Source: Phaseolus vulgaris
Taxonomy: Eukaryota; Streptophyta; Magnoliopsida; Fabales; Fabaceae
Reading direction: 5' to 3'
Assembly (NCBI RefSeq): GCF_000499845.2
Contig: NC_023754.2
Span: 24,834,611-24,898,610, forward strand
Length of the DNA: 64,000 nt
Positions 52,092-64,000 of the stretch are shown here, one piece after another (position 1 is the stretch's first letter; each line of letters starts with the position of its first letter). A program made the translations under genes and the position numbers. Below the pieces are notes generated by a model, which saw only the letters and a list, made by a program, of their open reading frames with translations, ran no database searches and had not been told where the DNA came from.

Positions 52092-55000
52092 TTATTGAGT
52101 ACCAGTATTTGTTCTAAAAACCAATGCTCCTGCAACAACAAAAGTACTTGGACGGTCAGAATCCTTTTTTGAATTTTTTCAAGCATTTGTCTACCGGAAC
52201 AGATATGGTAGGTAACTCACCTAGTGAAGGCATTAGAATAGATAGCACAACAATCCCAGCAATCTTGAGTGGCACACCAACTTTGAGCATGTCTCTAATT
52301 TCTATGTGTCCAGTGGCAAAGCCAACTACATTTGAAGGTGTTGAAGTTGGAAGCCAGAAAGCAAACTCGGTTGCTATTCCTCCAGGTACCATAAGAAGAA
52401 GCGGATGCACATGCATAGTTCTGGCTATGTGATAAAGAAGTGGTACAAGAAGGGTGGCAGTAGCATCATTGGAGGTGATGAACTCAGTAATAATGCTACA
52501 TATGAGACTAACAGCAGGAACAATGGCCAAGTATGGAACATCTTGTAAGAAATCTAGGGCTCTTGAAAGCACATCTGCTAAGCCACTGGATTGTACTCCA
52601 TCAGCTATGGCAAAACCAGCTCCTAGAAGCAAAATGAGGTTCCAAGGTAACCTTTTGCAGTCATTCCAGCTCATCAGCTTCTCCCCCTCTTGCTTCATGT
52701 TTGGGATTATGAACAATAAAACAGCCACCATAACCTACATTTTGGTTCTCTTTCATTAATTGATCACTACAATTTTTGGTGTGATGAGTCATATATGAAC
52801 TAAAAACAATACTTACACTGACACTTCCATCTCCAACAAGGCCATGGAATAAAGATCCCCATCCAGGAATGTCATCTGTGATTCTTCTTGTCATCCATAA
52901 TACGATCAGTAACTGCATTCACCATTTCACTTTAATTAATGCCTTAATTGAAAACACATTAAGCTCCTCCGTGATTAAATATAGTAATTTAAAACGTATA
53001 TTTAGACTTACACACCCCAAACACAGACAACACCATCTTCTCAGCAAAAGCCATGGGACCTGCAAACATCAATAAAGTATTGCATTTGCTTTAGCTTTTT
53101 GGAGGACATGTCTAAAGTATTTTTCTTTTTTATTAAGGCTGCAGTTTATTGATCAATAAAACTATAAAGGATATGTGAGACGTGTCGATAATGTGCATTG
53201 TTAACATGCAATGAGCAGCTTCCATGGGATGCGTCACTCCAAATATGTCCATCATTATCTCTCTCACCCACTTTAAACCATGAGGCTGGCCATGAACCTC
53301 TTCAACAGGACAATTATGTAAATAATATTGAAGTACGAAAAAAAATGTTTTTGAATTTTGCTTGCTTTTAGTGTGTCCGTATCTTTTTCTTTTTTCACTT
53401 TAGTCTATCTATAATGATTTACATTAAAAAACTTCATCAATAAAATCATACAAAATAAACAACTATTAAGTCCTGCAATAGATTTTAAAAGTGGTTAGAT
53501 ATTAATTATCATTAGCTGTATTTCCTGAAAAATATTATTAACAAATTAATAAATATAACTTTTTTTATTACAATAACGATAAAAATATGCATCCTCAACA
53601 GTAGAAAAAAATCATTTGATAACTTCTTATAATAATATTTTAAATTAAAATATAAAATAAATATGATTAAAATATTAGTTTATTTACTTGTTAAGTGGAT
53701 GTATTTACAAGTGTAAAAGTATATTTTAAGTATAAAAGTATGAGCATTGTTAACACATTGGAAGTCCTTAAAAAGAAGTGATATTGAAGAAAACCTTGTA
53801 ATATATTGTAAAAATAACGATCGACTAACCTAATTGTTTTGAAAAGAATGTTCCTTTTATTCATTTTGCATGGTGGTGGTGGATAACTGAAGATGACGCG
53901 TTGTATCATCTCCACATAATAAAATATAGTGATAATAATATTCCTAGGATAGTTAAATGTACTAAATGTCATATTTTAATTATTAAAAAATGAATTTTTT
54001 TTGGGAGGAGATGGGTAACTGAGGTGACAGGTGTCGTGGTTGCCAGATAAGCATAAACTTGTGAATGCGATGAAGAAGACAACATAATTAAGATGGAAAT
54101 GCAAGTATGGAGGGAAGAGAAAAGATAATAGGACAAGGAAACGACAAGGCAGAAGCTTGGGAAGGTATTTTCTGCGCCTCCCTGTTCTAGTTCTACTGGC
54201 ATAATGTGGTGAGTATAATAAACGAAAAGTGTATAAGGTTGAAGTCAGAAACTTACCAAGAGCTTCAAGGTCCCTTTTCAGGTGAGTTCTATCCAAATAA
54301 GAAGACAAAGCACGACCCGAACCTTTGGGCACATAGAGGAGACAGATTATGCACCAAAAACAAAGGAGAATGACTATAGCCACAGGGAAACCGTAGAAGA
54401 ACCACGTGTTGAAGCTTATTGGTTTTGCCTCCGGGAAGAGGCTCTTCCACATTCCGATTATTATCAAGTTCACACCCGTCCCTGTTAGAGTGCTTATTCC
54501 CCCAATCGGCGTTGCGTACACCACCGTCAGAATCACCGCGCGGCAGAACTTGTTCACCGCATCCGACTGCTCGTGCACCGCAGGCAGCCGCTGCACGATC
54601 CCCGTCGCCACCGGCATCATCATCACCGCCGTCGCCACGTTGTGCAGCCACATGCTCACGAAGAATATCGTCGCACATAGCCCCAACAGCAACAGCGCTG
54701 GATTCACCGGATCGCCGCAAAACAGCAACGTTACCTGTAGGCCCCACGCCACGTTCACAATCATATCACACTTCCTAAGCCACTTATTTTTTCCACACAC
54801 AAAAAATAAAACAGAAATAATGGGAACATCCAATCTTTTCCCACCACCTAATATATTTTATTTAATAAATATTATCTCACCTTTTAAACAAGCCACAAAT
54901 AGAAAAACACTAATTCCATATTCTCTATTTATCTTCTTATAAATCTTCTCAATGTTAATTAAATAAAACAATAAAATATTAAATATACTACTTAATTTTT

Positions 55001-55768
55001 TGTGTTTATTACTTGTTCTATTTAATAATTATAAGGGGAAAAAAAGAATAATTCAATACAAAATTGTCTTCCTCCTGGTTAGAGAGAAAAAAAGTCAAAA
55101 ACATACTATTTCAAAAGCAAATAATTGAGTATACGTGGCGATGAAACCGTCTGCCCGAAATAAAGAATTTTTTTCTTATGTACAAGAAAAAAAGTCTGAA
55201 TAATCATACAAGAATTCAGGAAAATTGAATCAATAAAAACTTTGGATCGCTGACACTAATGAAAACTCAATTGTGATGATAAAATAAGAGCCAAAAACTG
55301 TGGAAAGTGAAGGCAAAAGGGGTGACTCACATTGAAGGCCAATCTCCGGTGAACGTTGTAACGTTCGACGGCGAGAGCGAGAATGAAGCTTCCCAAAACG
55401 AGGGTGATGACATCGTCCATGTAGGAGTGCGCTACGCTGTCAGCTGAAGCAATTCCGAAGATGGGGAAGAGAAACAAGGGACACATGGAGGTGACCGGAA
55501 GTGGCACGGCTTGGGTGACCCACCAAGTAAACACCCAAGCAATCACACCAAGCATTTTCTGGCTCGTGGGTGGAGCGTCGAGCTTCACGCAGAAGCATAT
55601 CAAAAGCGACAACAAAGGTCCCAGAATGACATAGAAGTTTTGCAGTGTTAGAATCGATTTCAAGGTGAAGGAGAGGCGGCCGTGTGTTCCCTCCGCTGCC
55701 TCCTGAACGGGAAGAAGAGGTACCTTGTGGTCACCGGAAACATGTGACTCCGTGTGTTCTCCGATCAT
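52092..55768 (-). CDS. Tonoplast dicarboxylate transporter (DASS/SLC13 family)
   Basis: Six exons, minus strand: 55768-55331, 54734-54257, 53059-53016, 52912-52817, 52734-52221, 52129-52092; 535 aa, close to Arabidopsis TDT. It moves malate and related dicarboxylates into the vacuole, affecting pH and guard-cell or fruit acid balance (family knowledge). Eleven or more hydrophobic segments alternate. Substrate/ion-site motifs: [17 protein letters not shown] (about 175-191), [10 protein letters not shown], and in the second half [14 protein letters not shown] (439-452) and TPSNVVGF (484-491). SND replaces the more usual SNN. The model uses MIGEHTE as start; an in-frame ATG at 55885 would add 39 residues with no family match. 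Exon 3 must end at GTGTGTAAGT to keep [10 protein letters not shown] in frame; the last exon codes only [11 protein letters not shown]. Confidence 0.95.
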
Positions 55769-58700
55769 CTTGCAGAGAACCAAGAAAACTGTCACAGAGA
55801 ATGGTTTTGCCGTGGAAGCTTTTGTTGGCCAGAAATAAAGTATGCGTGGAGGTTTTATGATTGAATTTTCAGAATTAGTGGACAAATTTGATTTTTTTGT
55901 GTGTTATTCTTATCTGGATGAGAATGAATGTAAGAATAGTGTTGTAATGACAATTACTTACATTTACAAACATACAACATAATCTGATGTGGATGTTATC
56001 TAGGACGTGGCTCATACAACATAATCTTAATTTATTTATTAAGCATGTCTTGTGAGGTGGAAGGTTATCCATTTGATGAATGGTGGTAGCTATTATGCTA
56101 AATATCGAAATTATTTACAACATTGAAAAGTATATGTAAAACGAATAAAACATTAAAAAAGGTTAATTCTGTGCTGGTGATTTACAACGACAATATAAGT
56201 AGGTTTAATTTAAGAATAAATAATATAATATTATTATGAATTTAATTTGTAAGTATGTGGTGATTAGTTTTGGCATGTGAAGAAAAGATGAAATGAGTTG
56301 TCTTTCTTAGGAGGTTTCGTACATGGACCATGAATCGCATAGCTGTTGTTCTCAAATTCGGAAATCATTATTAATTCATCGCAACTTTCACGTGATCATT
56401 TATAAATTGACTACAGTGAAAATATTTTGAAATAAAAAAAAATCAAACATAACTATTATTCTATTTTTTTAGCTTTTGAAAAAAATATCACTTTTATTTT
56501 TTTTATATATATTTTTAAGTGTTTTTAGTCATTATAATTATTAATAGTTAATTAAACATTATAGATCTAAATATTAATTAAAATAATTAATATAATTAGT
56601 TTACCTTTAAGCTTATTATTCAATTAAGTAATATATTTATTATATTCTGTAAGTAAGATATGCATTTTTTTATCTTTTAGTATCTGAACAATAATTTTAA
56701 TATTATTTTAAAAATAATAATCATGACCTTTTTGGTGAAATGTTATTTAAAGAATTATATATTTATCATTTTATATAAAAAAATGTTTAATATATATTAT
56801 GAAATAAATTATTTATATTAGCTTGGAATTGAGTCAAATAGAAAAATAGAAAATAATTTATGTTATATAATTTTTAATATGTTAAAATGGGTAATAATTC
56901 TAAAAATTATGATTAATTGTTTAATAATTTAATAGTTTTTATTAGCACTATGTCATATAATAATAAATAACTACTAACTAAAAAACACAAATCTCCCATA
57001 TAACTTACCTAACTATAATTGTTGAAGTGTGTTTTTGAGTTACTTATATAAACCATTCATGGTGAGTTTTTTGTCTTCGTATTTTGCGATATGAAAACAT
57101 TCAAATCCATCAATAAATATATACTCATGAATTTATATGTCTGTTCCTATAGATTTTCGTATTGAATTTGTTTTCGATAAACCGAAGTTTTGTGCTTGGT
57201 TGGTGTTGAATAACTATGACCCTACGTATGGATTTTATTTTAGTGGTTGTGGCACAACTAATCTATGTGTTCAATATTATTGGGCCCAACCATTCATATC
57301 ACGTTTTATTACAAATCTGCATAATATATATTATCAATAACGATTAATATTATTAACAATATGTACTAAATTAATTTCGTCTTCGTCAATGCATCTAATA
57401 ATTGTCTCTTGAAGTTAATAAGATTTTTAATTTACATCTATTATAACTGCGTATACTCTAAGGATGTGACCGTTACCAAATACCTACGATCAATAAGGAA
57501 ATGCTTCATACTGACATGATCAAGAAGGACTTAATTAATGAATTTAGTTCTCTAAATTTTAAAATAAACAATTTTAATAATTGTTATATTTAAATTTAAT
57601 CATCAATGATAAGATTATACTGTTACGAAGTTTAGGAAATGATTAAATCTACATATATTTTGAAAATTAATTCATTAATTTTAAAGTACAACAATGAAAA
57701 CCACGTTTGGCAAAATTAAATTATTTTATCACATCAATCAATATAATGCGGTCAAAGATGTATTTGTGAAACGATAAACAGCAATGATATTCAGTGTTTC
57801 CTTATTTTGAATACGATAAATATGTCTTTGTTCAAATAATTTGAAATGGTGGTATTTATTTATGTAAAAATATGAATTATACTTAGTGAAAGTAAAAAAA
57901 AAAAAAGATATTAATAATAAGGGAGACCCTCTAATAATGCATTATGGGGTCCAGCATGTTTGTGAGGTAAGATTTGTGGGTGTGGATGTGGCAGGTGTCA
58001 AATGTGGAGCATCTTAAGGTGCCATGTTGGAATGAGAGGCAGAGAAATGGAACACTACGTGTGCCTCCTAGGTTGGAAAATGCATAGGGAGAATCATTTC
58101 TAACATTTTATATCAACGTCATTTCATTGCTTGCTTCAATATCCAGAATTGCGTTCAGTACTTACAAAAATATAAACGCACTTATCGTCTCGCCATGTTG
58201 AGTTAAAAAATTGAAACTTAAATTTTATTATGAATTTGATTTTGAAGAAAGAAAATTCAAACATGAATGAAGTCCTTTTGGTTTGGGTCTGTTCCATTCA
58301 CCACCGCGTATTATGGCACACTCGGATTCGGATATGGTCAAGTTGCCTGTTAGCAGCAACTTCTAATCGATATTATAAAATTTTAGTATATTATAATTCA
58401 CATTTTCATATTCACAAATTTAAAATAAATTCTTTAATTGATGCTGGTTGTTTGTCTGATGCGTGTTTTTTTTATATATCATCTGATGTGTATAGTGTTT
58501 TATTTGATGTTGTTTTTGTTTTTCTATTTCCTATTTTTTATGTTTGTTTCTTAATTTTGTTACTGTAATATGTATAAATAAAAGTTTATCACATTATCTA
58601 ACATAACCTACAATTTAATCAAGTTTTTTTTTAGTTTTTTTTTTCTGTTCATATCTTTTTTTTTCACATTTTTCTTTACATCATTAAGGTTAAAGTTTAC

Positions 58701-59690
58701 ATCATGAATAATTTAATTTTTTTATTACTTGATTTTTTTTATTGAATTCGTTCGAAAACAATTTGATATCATGTTATCACACAATGTATAAATATTTTTG
58801 GTCGTTTAAGTTTTTATTAGACATTTGTTTTTCTAATATGAAATTTCACTCAATCTATATCATCCAGAAAGGATTGTTAAGTGTTATCAGCATTTGTTAT
58901 TTTAGAAATTAAAGTAGGGAAATAGTAGATATGTCCAACTGCTATTTTTTTTTTATAATCAATGAATATTACCTATAATAATTTATAATCTTATATTTTA
59001 AATTTGTTTTTAATATTTTTTTATAGATTGGTAATATAAATTGTTAAAAATTATTGAATATAAAATTTTATGTTTTTTATTTTATTATTCTAATTTAATG
59101 AATATTTATAATTTATTATATTTAGAGATGAGAAAGTAGATTAAACACTAGGTAGTTCAAACCATGACTTTTATTGTCTTTTTTTAAATCATAACTTTAA
59201 TTATTTTCAACATTTAATTTTGATTAGATAATTATAATAGAAAATAAAATAAAAAAATTATTTTAAAACTAGCGAAAACATAATCGATGTTAGGTTTGTA
59301 TTTACATTTTTTAATTTCATCACAAACATATTTATCCACATGTTTAAATATTATTATAAATATATATTGTAATATTCTAATTTATTATATACTTATTTGT
59401 ATATGTATCTTTAAATATCTACTCTAATAATATATCATAAACTTATGTAATATTAGTAATACATACTCTTATTCTCATTTATCTTTCAATGTTCTGATTA
59501 TTTGGTATAAAAAGAATTTTACACTATAAATATATATTTAATTTTCTTAATTTTTTTTAATTAATATATCCATATTTTTTAATTTTATCATAAAGTTAAT
59601 ATCTGTATTTTTTAATTTTATCATAAATTTATGTGTATCCGTATTTTTTTTAACATGTTTATAAATTTAGACAGTAATATCACTACAAGA
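55769..59690. other. Intergenic region upstream of the dicarboxylate transporter, no gene seen
   Basis: Promoter of the minus-strand transporter lies just above 55768. The frames at 57137-57340 and 58230-58568 show no domain and are AT-driven. A less AT-rich stretch at about 57940-58080 has no coding signal. Confidence 0.6.
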
Positions 59691-60130
59691 AAATTATTAA
59701 ATAACAACTAAGTTTAGAGATCAGGAATAACTAGTTACTATATTGACTAAATTAGATAATATTTTAGATACTAAAAAAAATATTGATATCTAAAGTGATT
59801 TATATTATTAATAAAAATTTATAAAATAGTTTTTAAATTGATATTTAAATTAGCTACTAAGATTTTAGCTACTAATATTTTAGATTCTAAAATATTATCT
59901 AAAAGACTAATCGAGATTAATTTAAAATATAGAATAGTTAGTAGTTAAAATCTTGGTAGATAATGGTTAGATGTCAATTTAAAAATTACTTTATAAATTT
60001 TTATTAATAATAGAAATTACTTTAGATACCAAAAACTTTTTTAGTTTATAAAATGATTTTTAATTTAGTCATTATAATAACTAATTATTTTGGTTTCTAA
60101 AATTCGTTTATATTTAATGATTTTTGTAGC
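59691..60130. mobile_element. Hairpin MITE with CACTA-like ends
   Basis: Left end CACTACAAGAAAATTA and right end near GATTTTTGTAG, one base series off a perfect inverted match. The two halves are inverted copies over much of about 440 bases: TTTAAATTGATATTTAAATTAGCTA pairs with the later TAGATGTCAATTTAAAAATTA region, and TTATTAATAAAAATTTATAAA with TTTATAAATTTTTATTAATAA (parts given). No coding content. A copy of the same family is at 62156-62503. Confidence 0.7.
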
Positions 60131-62155
60131 ATCCCTATATCTAATTAACATATACTACTTTCTCATATTCTATCTCAAAATTTATCCTTCTTCTTAGGAA
60201 TTTTAATATATAAACACAAGTTTAAAAAACAAAACATCCAAAGTAAAAACATTTCATCATTTGGTTTCTCACTGAAGAGATCTATTACATGCAACCTCAT
60301 CTGCCCCGTGTAAATTAACACGATCATCATAAATTAAAGAAAACAAACACAAAACAAAGCACAGACTAAGCTAACTATTTTTAAAACTTCAAATATAAAA
60401 CTTTAAATGTCAACATAAACCATCAATATTCACACATTTTCACAATTTCATCAGGTGTCTATCACGTTCATCATCCACACTTTACTCTACTTCTGGAAGA
60501 CCTGTGCATTGAAATTAACATTCAAAGACCTACACTTGTCATACTACTCACTATAAATCCACATAACCATGCGCATAATCATCTCAATATCTTATCATAT
60601 CATATGACAGGGTAAATTCATCTATATGATTCCATTATATCTCAACATGGTATTTGCTTTACCGAAAATACTGTCTTGATCAAACTTTCACTCCATTACA
60701 TACATTATTTAATATCAAACAACCAATTCTCATCAAACATCACATTTTAAGCAATTCAATAACTATACCATAATTTTAATTACAATAATTATACATACTT
60801 AATATACTTGTCATCCATATCATGTAACCGACAACAAGAAAAAAAAACAACCCTAAACTGTACAAAAAGTCATGGTTCCTGAGAAAAAAGGCAGTCAAAT
60901 AACAATTCACAATGCACTGAAAAACATGTGAACAAATTACAAAACCACAAGTCCGCTTAAAATTGCATTTACAACCAAAAAAATGACTTCCGAATAAGAT
61001 GGAAAGATGCAAGCTTTGATTGATGCTGAATTAAGTTAAGTTTTTCAATATATATTAACTCAATCTAATAATACAATTCAAATTTTTTCCTATATTATAA
61101 AATAAATACATGAACAAAAAGTGCTACAATGTGATCAAATGACCATAAAATCCACTTAGCTGCCACAAGGTCCACTACCCACCAAATAAAACAAGATTCT
61201 TCCTCAAATTTATATGTAAAGAAAATTCACAACTCTAAACAAATTCTTATGGAGCTTTCTTGGGCACAAGATCTGCATGTAAATGGTGTCATAAATGCAA
61301 AGGTTCATAAAGAAGCAAAATGTAAACATATTCTCACATTAATTACATAAAGTGGTTCAACTTCAACCATTTCAGTCAATATATTAATTTATTCTTAAAA
61401 AAGACAATCCTGCAAGCAAAAATTGGAGTTAGTGACCATGTCACCCCACATCAAGATCTTATAACCTAATATATTGAAAAAAAATAAGACTAGCTTTCCT
61501 TACCTGAACTTAGCAGATCTCACTAAGAACTCCAAATCTACCAAAAGCTCTGAAGCTAAAAGAGTCATATGCAAAGCATAGACAGAGACAAACCTAAATA
61601 ACTGAATATTCTATTTATATGTTCTTTTCATTTTAATAATAAAATATTAAAGTGTCATTTAAAATATACCACTTCTACTCTAAAGTTATTTTCTAGATCT
61701 TACAATTTTCTTAAAGTATATTCTAATTCATTATAAACTTATAAGTATATGTATTTTTTAAATATATTATTATAAACTTATGTTAATGAAAATATTTATT
61801 AAATTATGACAATATATTTAAACATAAGTTTATAATGAATTAGACTATTACAATAATAATATATTTAAAAAATTGTAGAGACACATAAACTTATGATAAA
61901 ATTAAAAAATGGTATTAATTGTTTATCTGAACACAATAAATATATTATATTAAAATATCATTTTTATCCATGACTTTGGAAAGGAAAATAAATGTTTCAA
62001 CAACTTATATTTTAAATTAATATTAATTATTTATTTGAACGTAATAAATGAAATATTTTTTTAAGACTTTTAAACATTAATAGAGAACAATATTTAAGAG
62101 TTGTTGACTTAATGCATGGTAGGAAAACTATTTAGAAGCATCAGAATTATCTATT
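60131..62155. other. AT-rich intergenic region, no gene seen
   Basis: Contains an imperfect palindrome at 61695-61880. The minus-strand frame at 60776-61012 has no recognised domain. Confidence 0.55.
61695..61880. repeat. Imperfect palindrome, MITE-like
   Basis: TCTAATTCATTATAAACTTA (61722-61741) is matched in inverted orientation by TAAGTTTATAATGAATTAGA (61825-61844). The outer arms ACAATTTTCTTAAAGTAT and ATATTTAAAAAATTGTA also pair with mismatches. The loop is about 80 bases. No target duplication established. Confidence 0.65.
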
Positions 62156-62503
62156 CACGGTAAGAAAATATTAAATATAAATCAATTTTAGATAAAAAAA
62201 AATCTAAATTAGAGACTATTTTATTTTATAGACTATTTTTTTTTAAAAAAATTAGTTTTTATTATTATTAAATGGTTTCTAAATTGGTATCTAATTAGCT
62301 ACCAAAATTTTAGTTATTAAATTTAAAATATAAATAATGGGTAGCTAATTAAATATCAATTTAGAAACTATTTAACAATAATAAAAACTAATTTAGAAAC
62401 CAACATTTTTTTAGTCTCTAAAATGATCTCTAATTTAGTCACTATAGTAACTGATTATTTTTTGTCTCTAAAATTGGTTTCTATTTCATGATTTTCTTGT
62501 AGT
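62156..62503. mobile_element. Second hairpin MITE with CACTA-like ends
   Basis: Left end CACGGTAAGAAAATA, right end ATTTTCTTGTAGT, flanked by ATT on both sides (62153-62155 and 62504-62506). The halves are inverted copies: GGTTTCTAAATTGGTATCTA pairs with TAAATATCAATTTAGAAACTA, and TAGTTTTTATTATTATTAAA with TTAACAATAATAAAAACTA. Same family as 59691-60130. Confidence 0.7.
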
Positions 62504-62530
62504 ATTTGAACCTACAAATATTAAAATGAA

Positions 62531-62650
62531 CACTACTAAAAAATTATTAAATAAAAACTAATTTAAGACAACAAAAATTAGTTGTTATATTTTAGAAACT
62601 AAAAATAAATATTTATATCTAAATTATGATTATAGATAATTTCTAAATAG
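62531..62650. mobile_element. 5' fragment of the same MITE family
   Basis: Begins CACTACTAAAAAATTATTAAAT, trimmed here as CACTACTAAAAAATTATTAA, and AAAACTAATTT, then TTAGTTGTTATATTTTAGAAA, like the start of 59691-60130. The right half and right end are missing. Confidence 0.45.
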
Positions 62651-63863
62651 GTATGATATATAATATATCTAAAATAGGTTAAGGTTACAAAACAATAAAA
62701 AAATAATTTTTTTTCTCTCTCCTTATATATATAAAAATATTTGAAAATAAGTTTTTTTTGTATAACTGAGTCCCACATTGAATGAGTTTCTTTTGTTTTT
62801 CTCATGACTTGACTATATATAGAAAAACATCCTTATATGTATAAAAAATAAAATATTTGTTTTTCCAAATTTTGAAATTTACATATTCTTATGTTAAGTT
62901 TTCTTCTAGTTAAAGAATTTCTTTTTCTTCTTACATAATTTATATTTGTATTTGTATTAGAAAATTCTTATTGCTGACAAGGAATGAGGTGTGAGATAGC
63001 TTGAAGATGTTTCTTCCCAAGAGGTATTTATTATTTGCTTTTTCTTCTTTTACAGTATAGAAAAATTGTTTTATTTTTTAGTAATTTTTTTATTTAATAA
63101 GTTTTTAAATGTTCAAAATTCTAGAAAAATATACTCTCTGATCAGTTGTTTACAGTTATTTGGTAATAATTTGTAGAAAATTTTGTATAATAAAAAATTA
63201 AAATATATAATATGTATAATAAAATAATAAACATTGATTTTGTATATAATAATTAACGACTTCTTAACCTAATTAACTTTTTCACTAAATATTAGCTTTT
63301 TCGCCTGCATTAATTAAATATAAATACGTATTTCAGTAAAATCTTATTTTATTATTATGAAAGAGTATTTGGTTTTTTTTTTATAGTAGTAACTTATCAA
63401 ATTTTACTATAATAATTATTTTGAAATTTTTATCTCTTCATATTTTCTTATAATTTTTATCTTTTAATAATGGAAACTGTATATAAAAGTTGTTTTTTTT
63501 AAATAAATATACTGAGTCTTATTTCATCACAAGAGAGGAATAATTCAGCATTATTGGGAGCACTAACCTTAGTATTTTTTTACCATAATGGTTTTAAACG
63601 TCACAACACTTGGTAAATATTTACTATGGCGTGTGATTTTTTTGAGTGGTGAAAAAAGCTTGAAGAAATTAAATACTTTAATTCATTGTAAAAAATAATG
63701 ATTTTCCTTAATTAATGAAGGAAGTAAATATACTGGTTATTAGTATTATACAAGTAAAATCCACATGAAGATTACAGTCAAGAAGCGGTGACGGACTTTA
63801 ACGTTTTCTTTAACCGCAGTAACGGCCGTCAATAACCACCGATCACTTTCCGGCGGGCCGTAA
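62651..63863. other. AT-rich flank and promoter of the edge gene
   Basis: AT-rich DNA to about 63760, then a GC-richer stretch with CGGTGACGG and CCGCAGTAACGGCCGT just before the ATG at 63864, probably promoter and 5' UTR of the partial gene. No TATA box is clear. Confidence 0.5.
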
Positions 63864-64000
63864 ATGTCTGGCGCAGAAGAAGGCTCCGAGAATCCGTTGC
63901 GGTGTCCGTTTCAGTTCTTCGTCCGCACGGTGTCGACGGGGCCCAGCATAGTGATGACCGGTTACCCGGAAGAAACAGTGAAATCTGTCCTTGTGAAGAT
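63864..64000 (+). CDS. N-terminus of a protein with a ubiquitin-like region, cut by window end
   Basis: The ATG at 63864 opens a frame that runs to the window edge (45 full codons). Composition is GC-rich and codon use coding-like, unlike the AT-rich upstream DNA. After an acidic start (MSGAEEGSENP), the stretch QFFVRTVSTGPSIVMTGYP, then EETVKSVLVKI, follows the beta-hairpin plus helix pattern of ubiquitin (Q-I-F-V-K-T ... T-I-E-N-V-K-A-K-I). I infer a ubiquitin-like domain at the N-terminus. The rest of the protein is outside the window, so the family is not identified. Confidence 0.6.
   Translation, partial: MSGAEEGSENPLRCPFQFFVRTVSTGPSIVMTGYPEETVKSVLVK

Noticed and set aside
53976..54256. 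Open continuation of the transporter exon 2 frame
   Set aside because: It reads through the intron after the GTAAGT donor at 54256; the family protein continues in exon 3 instead.
54289..54942. Several long frames on both strands around exon 2 of the transporter
   Set aside because: Shadows of a GC-rich coding exon; only the minus frame with DASS motifs is real.
55769..55885. 39-residue N-terminal extension of the transporter
   Set aside because: In frame but without family similarity; the ATG at 55768 gives the usual length. Kept only as an alternative.

Overview
The window is plant nuclear DNA. It is very AT-rich and intron-bearing, with sparse genes in a sea of decayed transposons, MITEs and microsatellites. 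Protein content and codon use suit a eudicot; the resemblance of the genes to bean and cowpea relatives makes a legume my best guess, but that is inference. Exon structures were built by hand from splice sites and reading phase. Every multi-exon model below closes with consistent phase.

Layout. 1-5.6 kb holds no gene, only repeats, including a short LTR with a tRNA-Met-type primer-binding site. 5.6-16.9 kb holds a tandem pair of DOMON genes. The left copy (5635-6207) is cut short after the DOMON domain. The right copy (15432-16881) is a complete DOMON plus cytochrome b561 protein. The similarity extends several kb upstream, so this is a segmental duplication that later filled with AT-rich DNA. 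20.4-26.3 kb, minus strand, is a 12-exon inositol monophosphatase / L-galactose-1-phosphate phosphatase gene (VTC4 type). 28.4-32.3 kb, minus strand, is an 11-exon MO25-like scaffold gene.

33.8-43.1 kb is a gene graveyard. Three broken copies of a wall-associated-kinase-like domain sit in a modular tandem array, are interrupted by a retroposed insert, and are flanked on both sides by decayed minus-strand Ty1/copia pol sequence. 45.6-46.0 kb, minus strand, is a small secreted cystatin with a clear TATA box. 49.9-51.5 kb is a non-autonomous CACTA element whose middle has become an AT minisatellite. 52.1-55.8 kb, minus strand, is a 6-exon tonoplast dicarboxylate transporter (DASS family). 56-63.8 kb is AT-rich intergenic DNA with a family of hairpin MITEs carrying CACTA-like ends. 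At the right edge a gene begins (63864) whose N-terminus looks ubiquitin-like.

The genes do not form an operon or pathway; each is an independent nuclear gene. The features most worth a second look are the DOMON-only truncated paralogue (an AIR12-like architecture that may have arisen by loss of the b561 exons), the layered kinase/copia array, and the CACTA element with its MITE relatives. I did not find a clearly novel multi-gene system.
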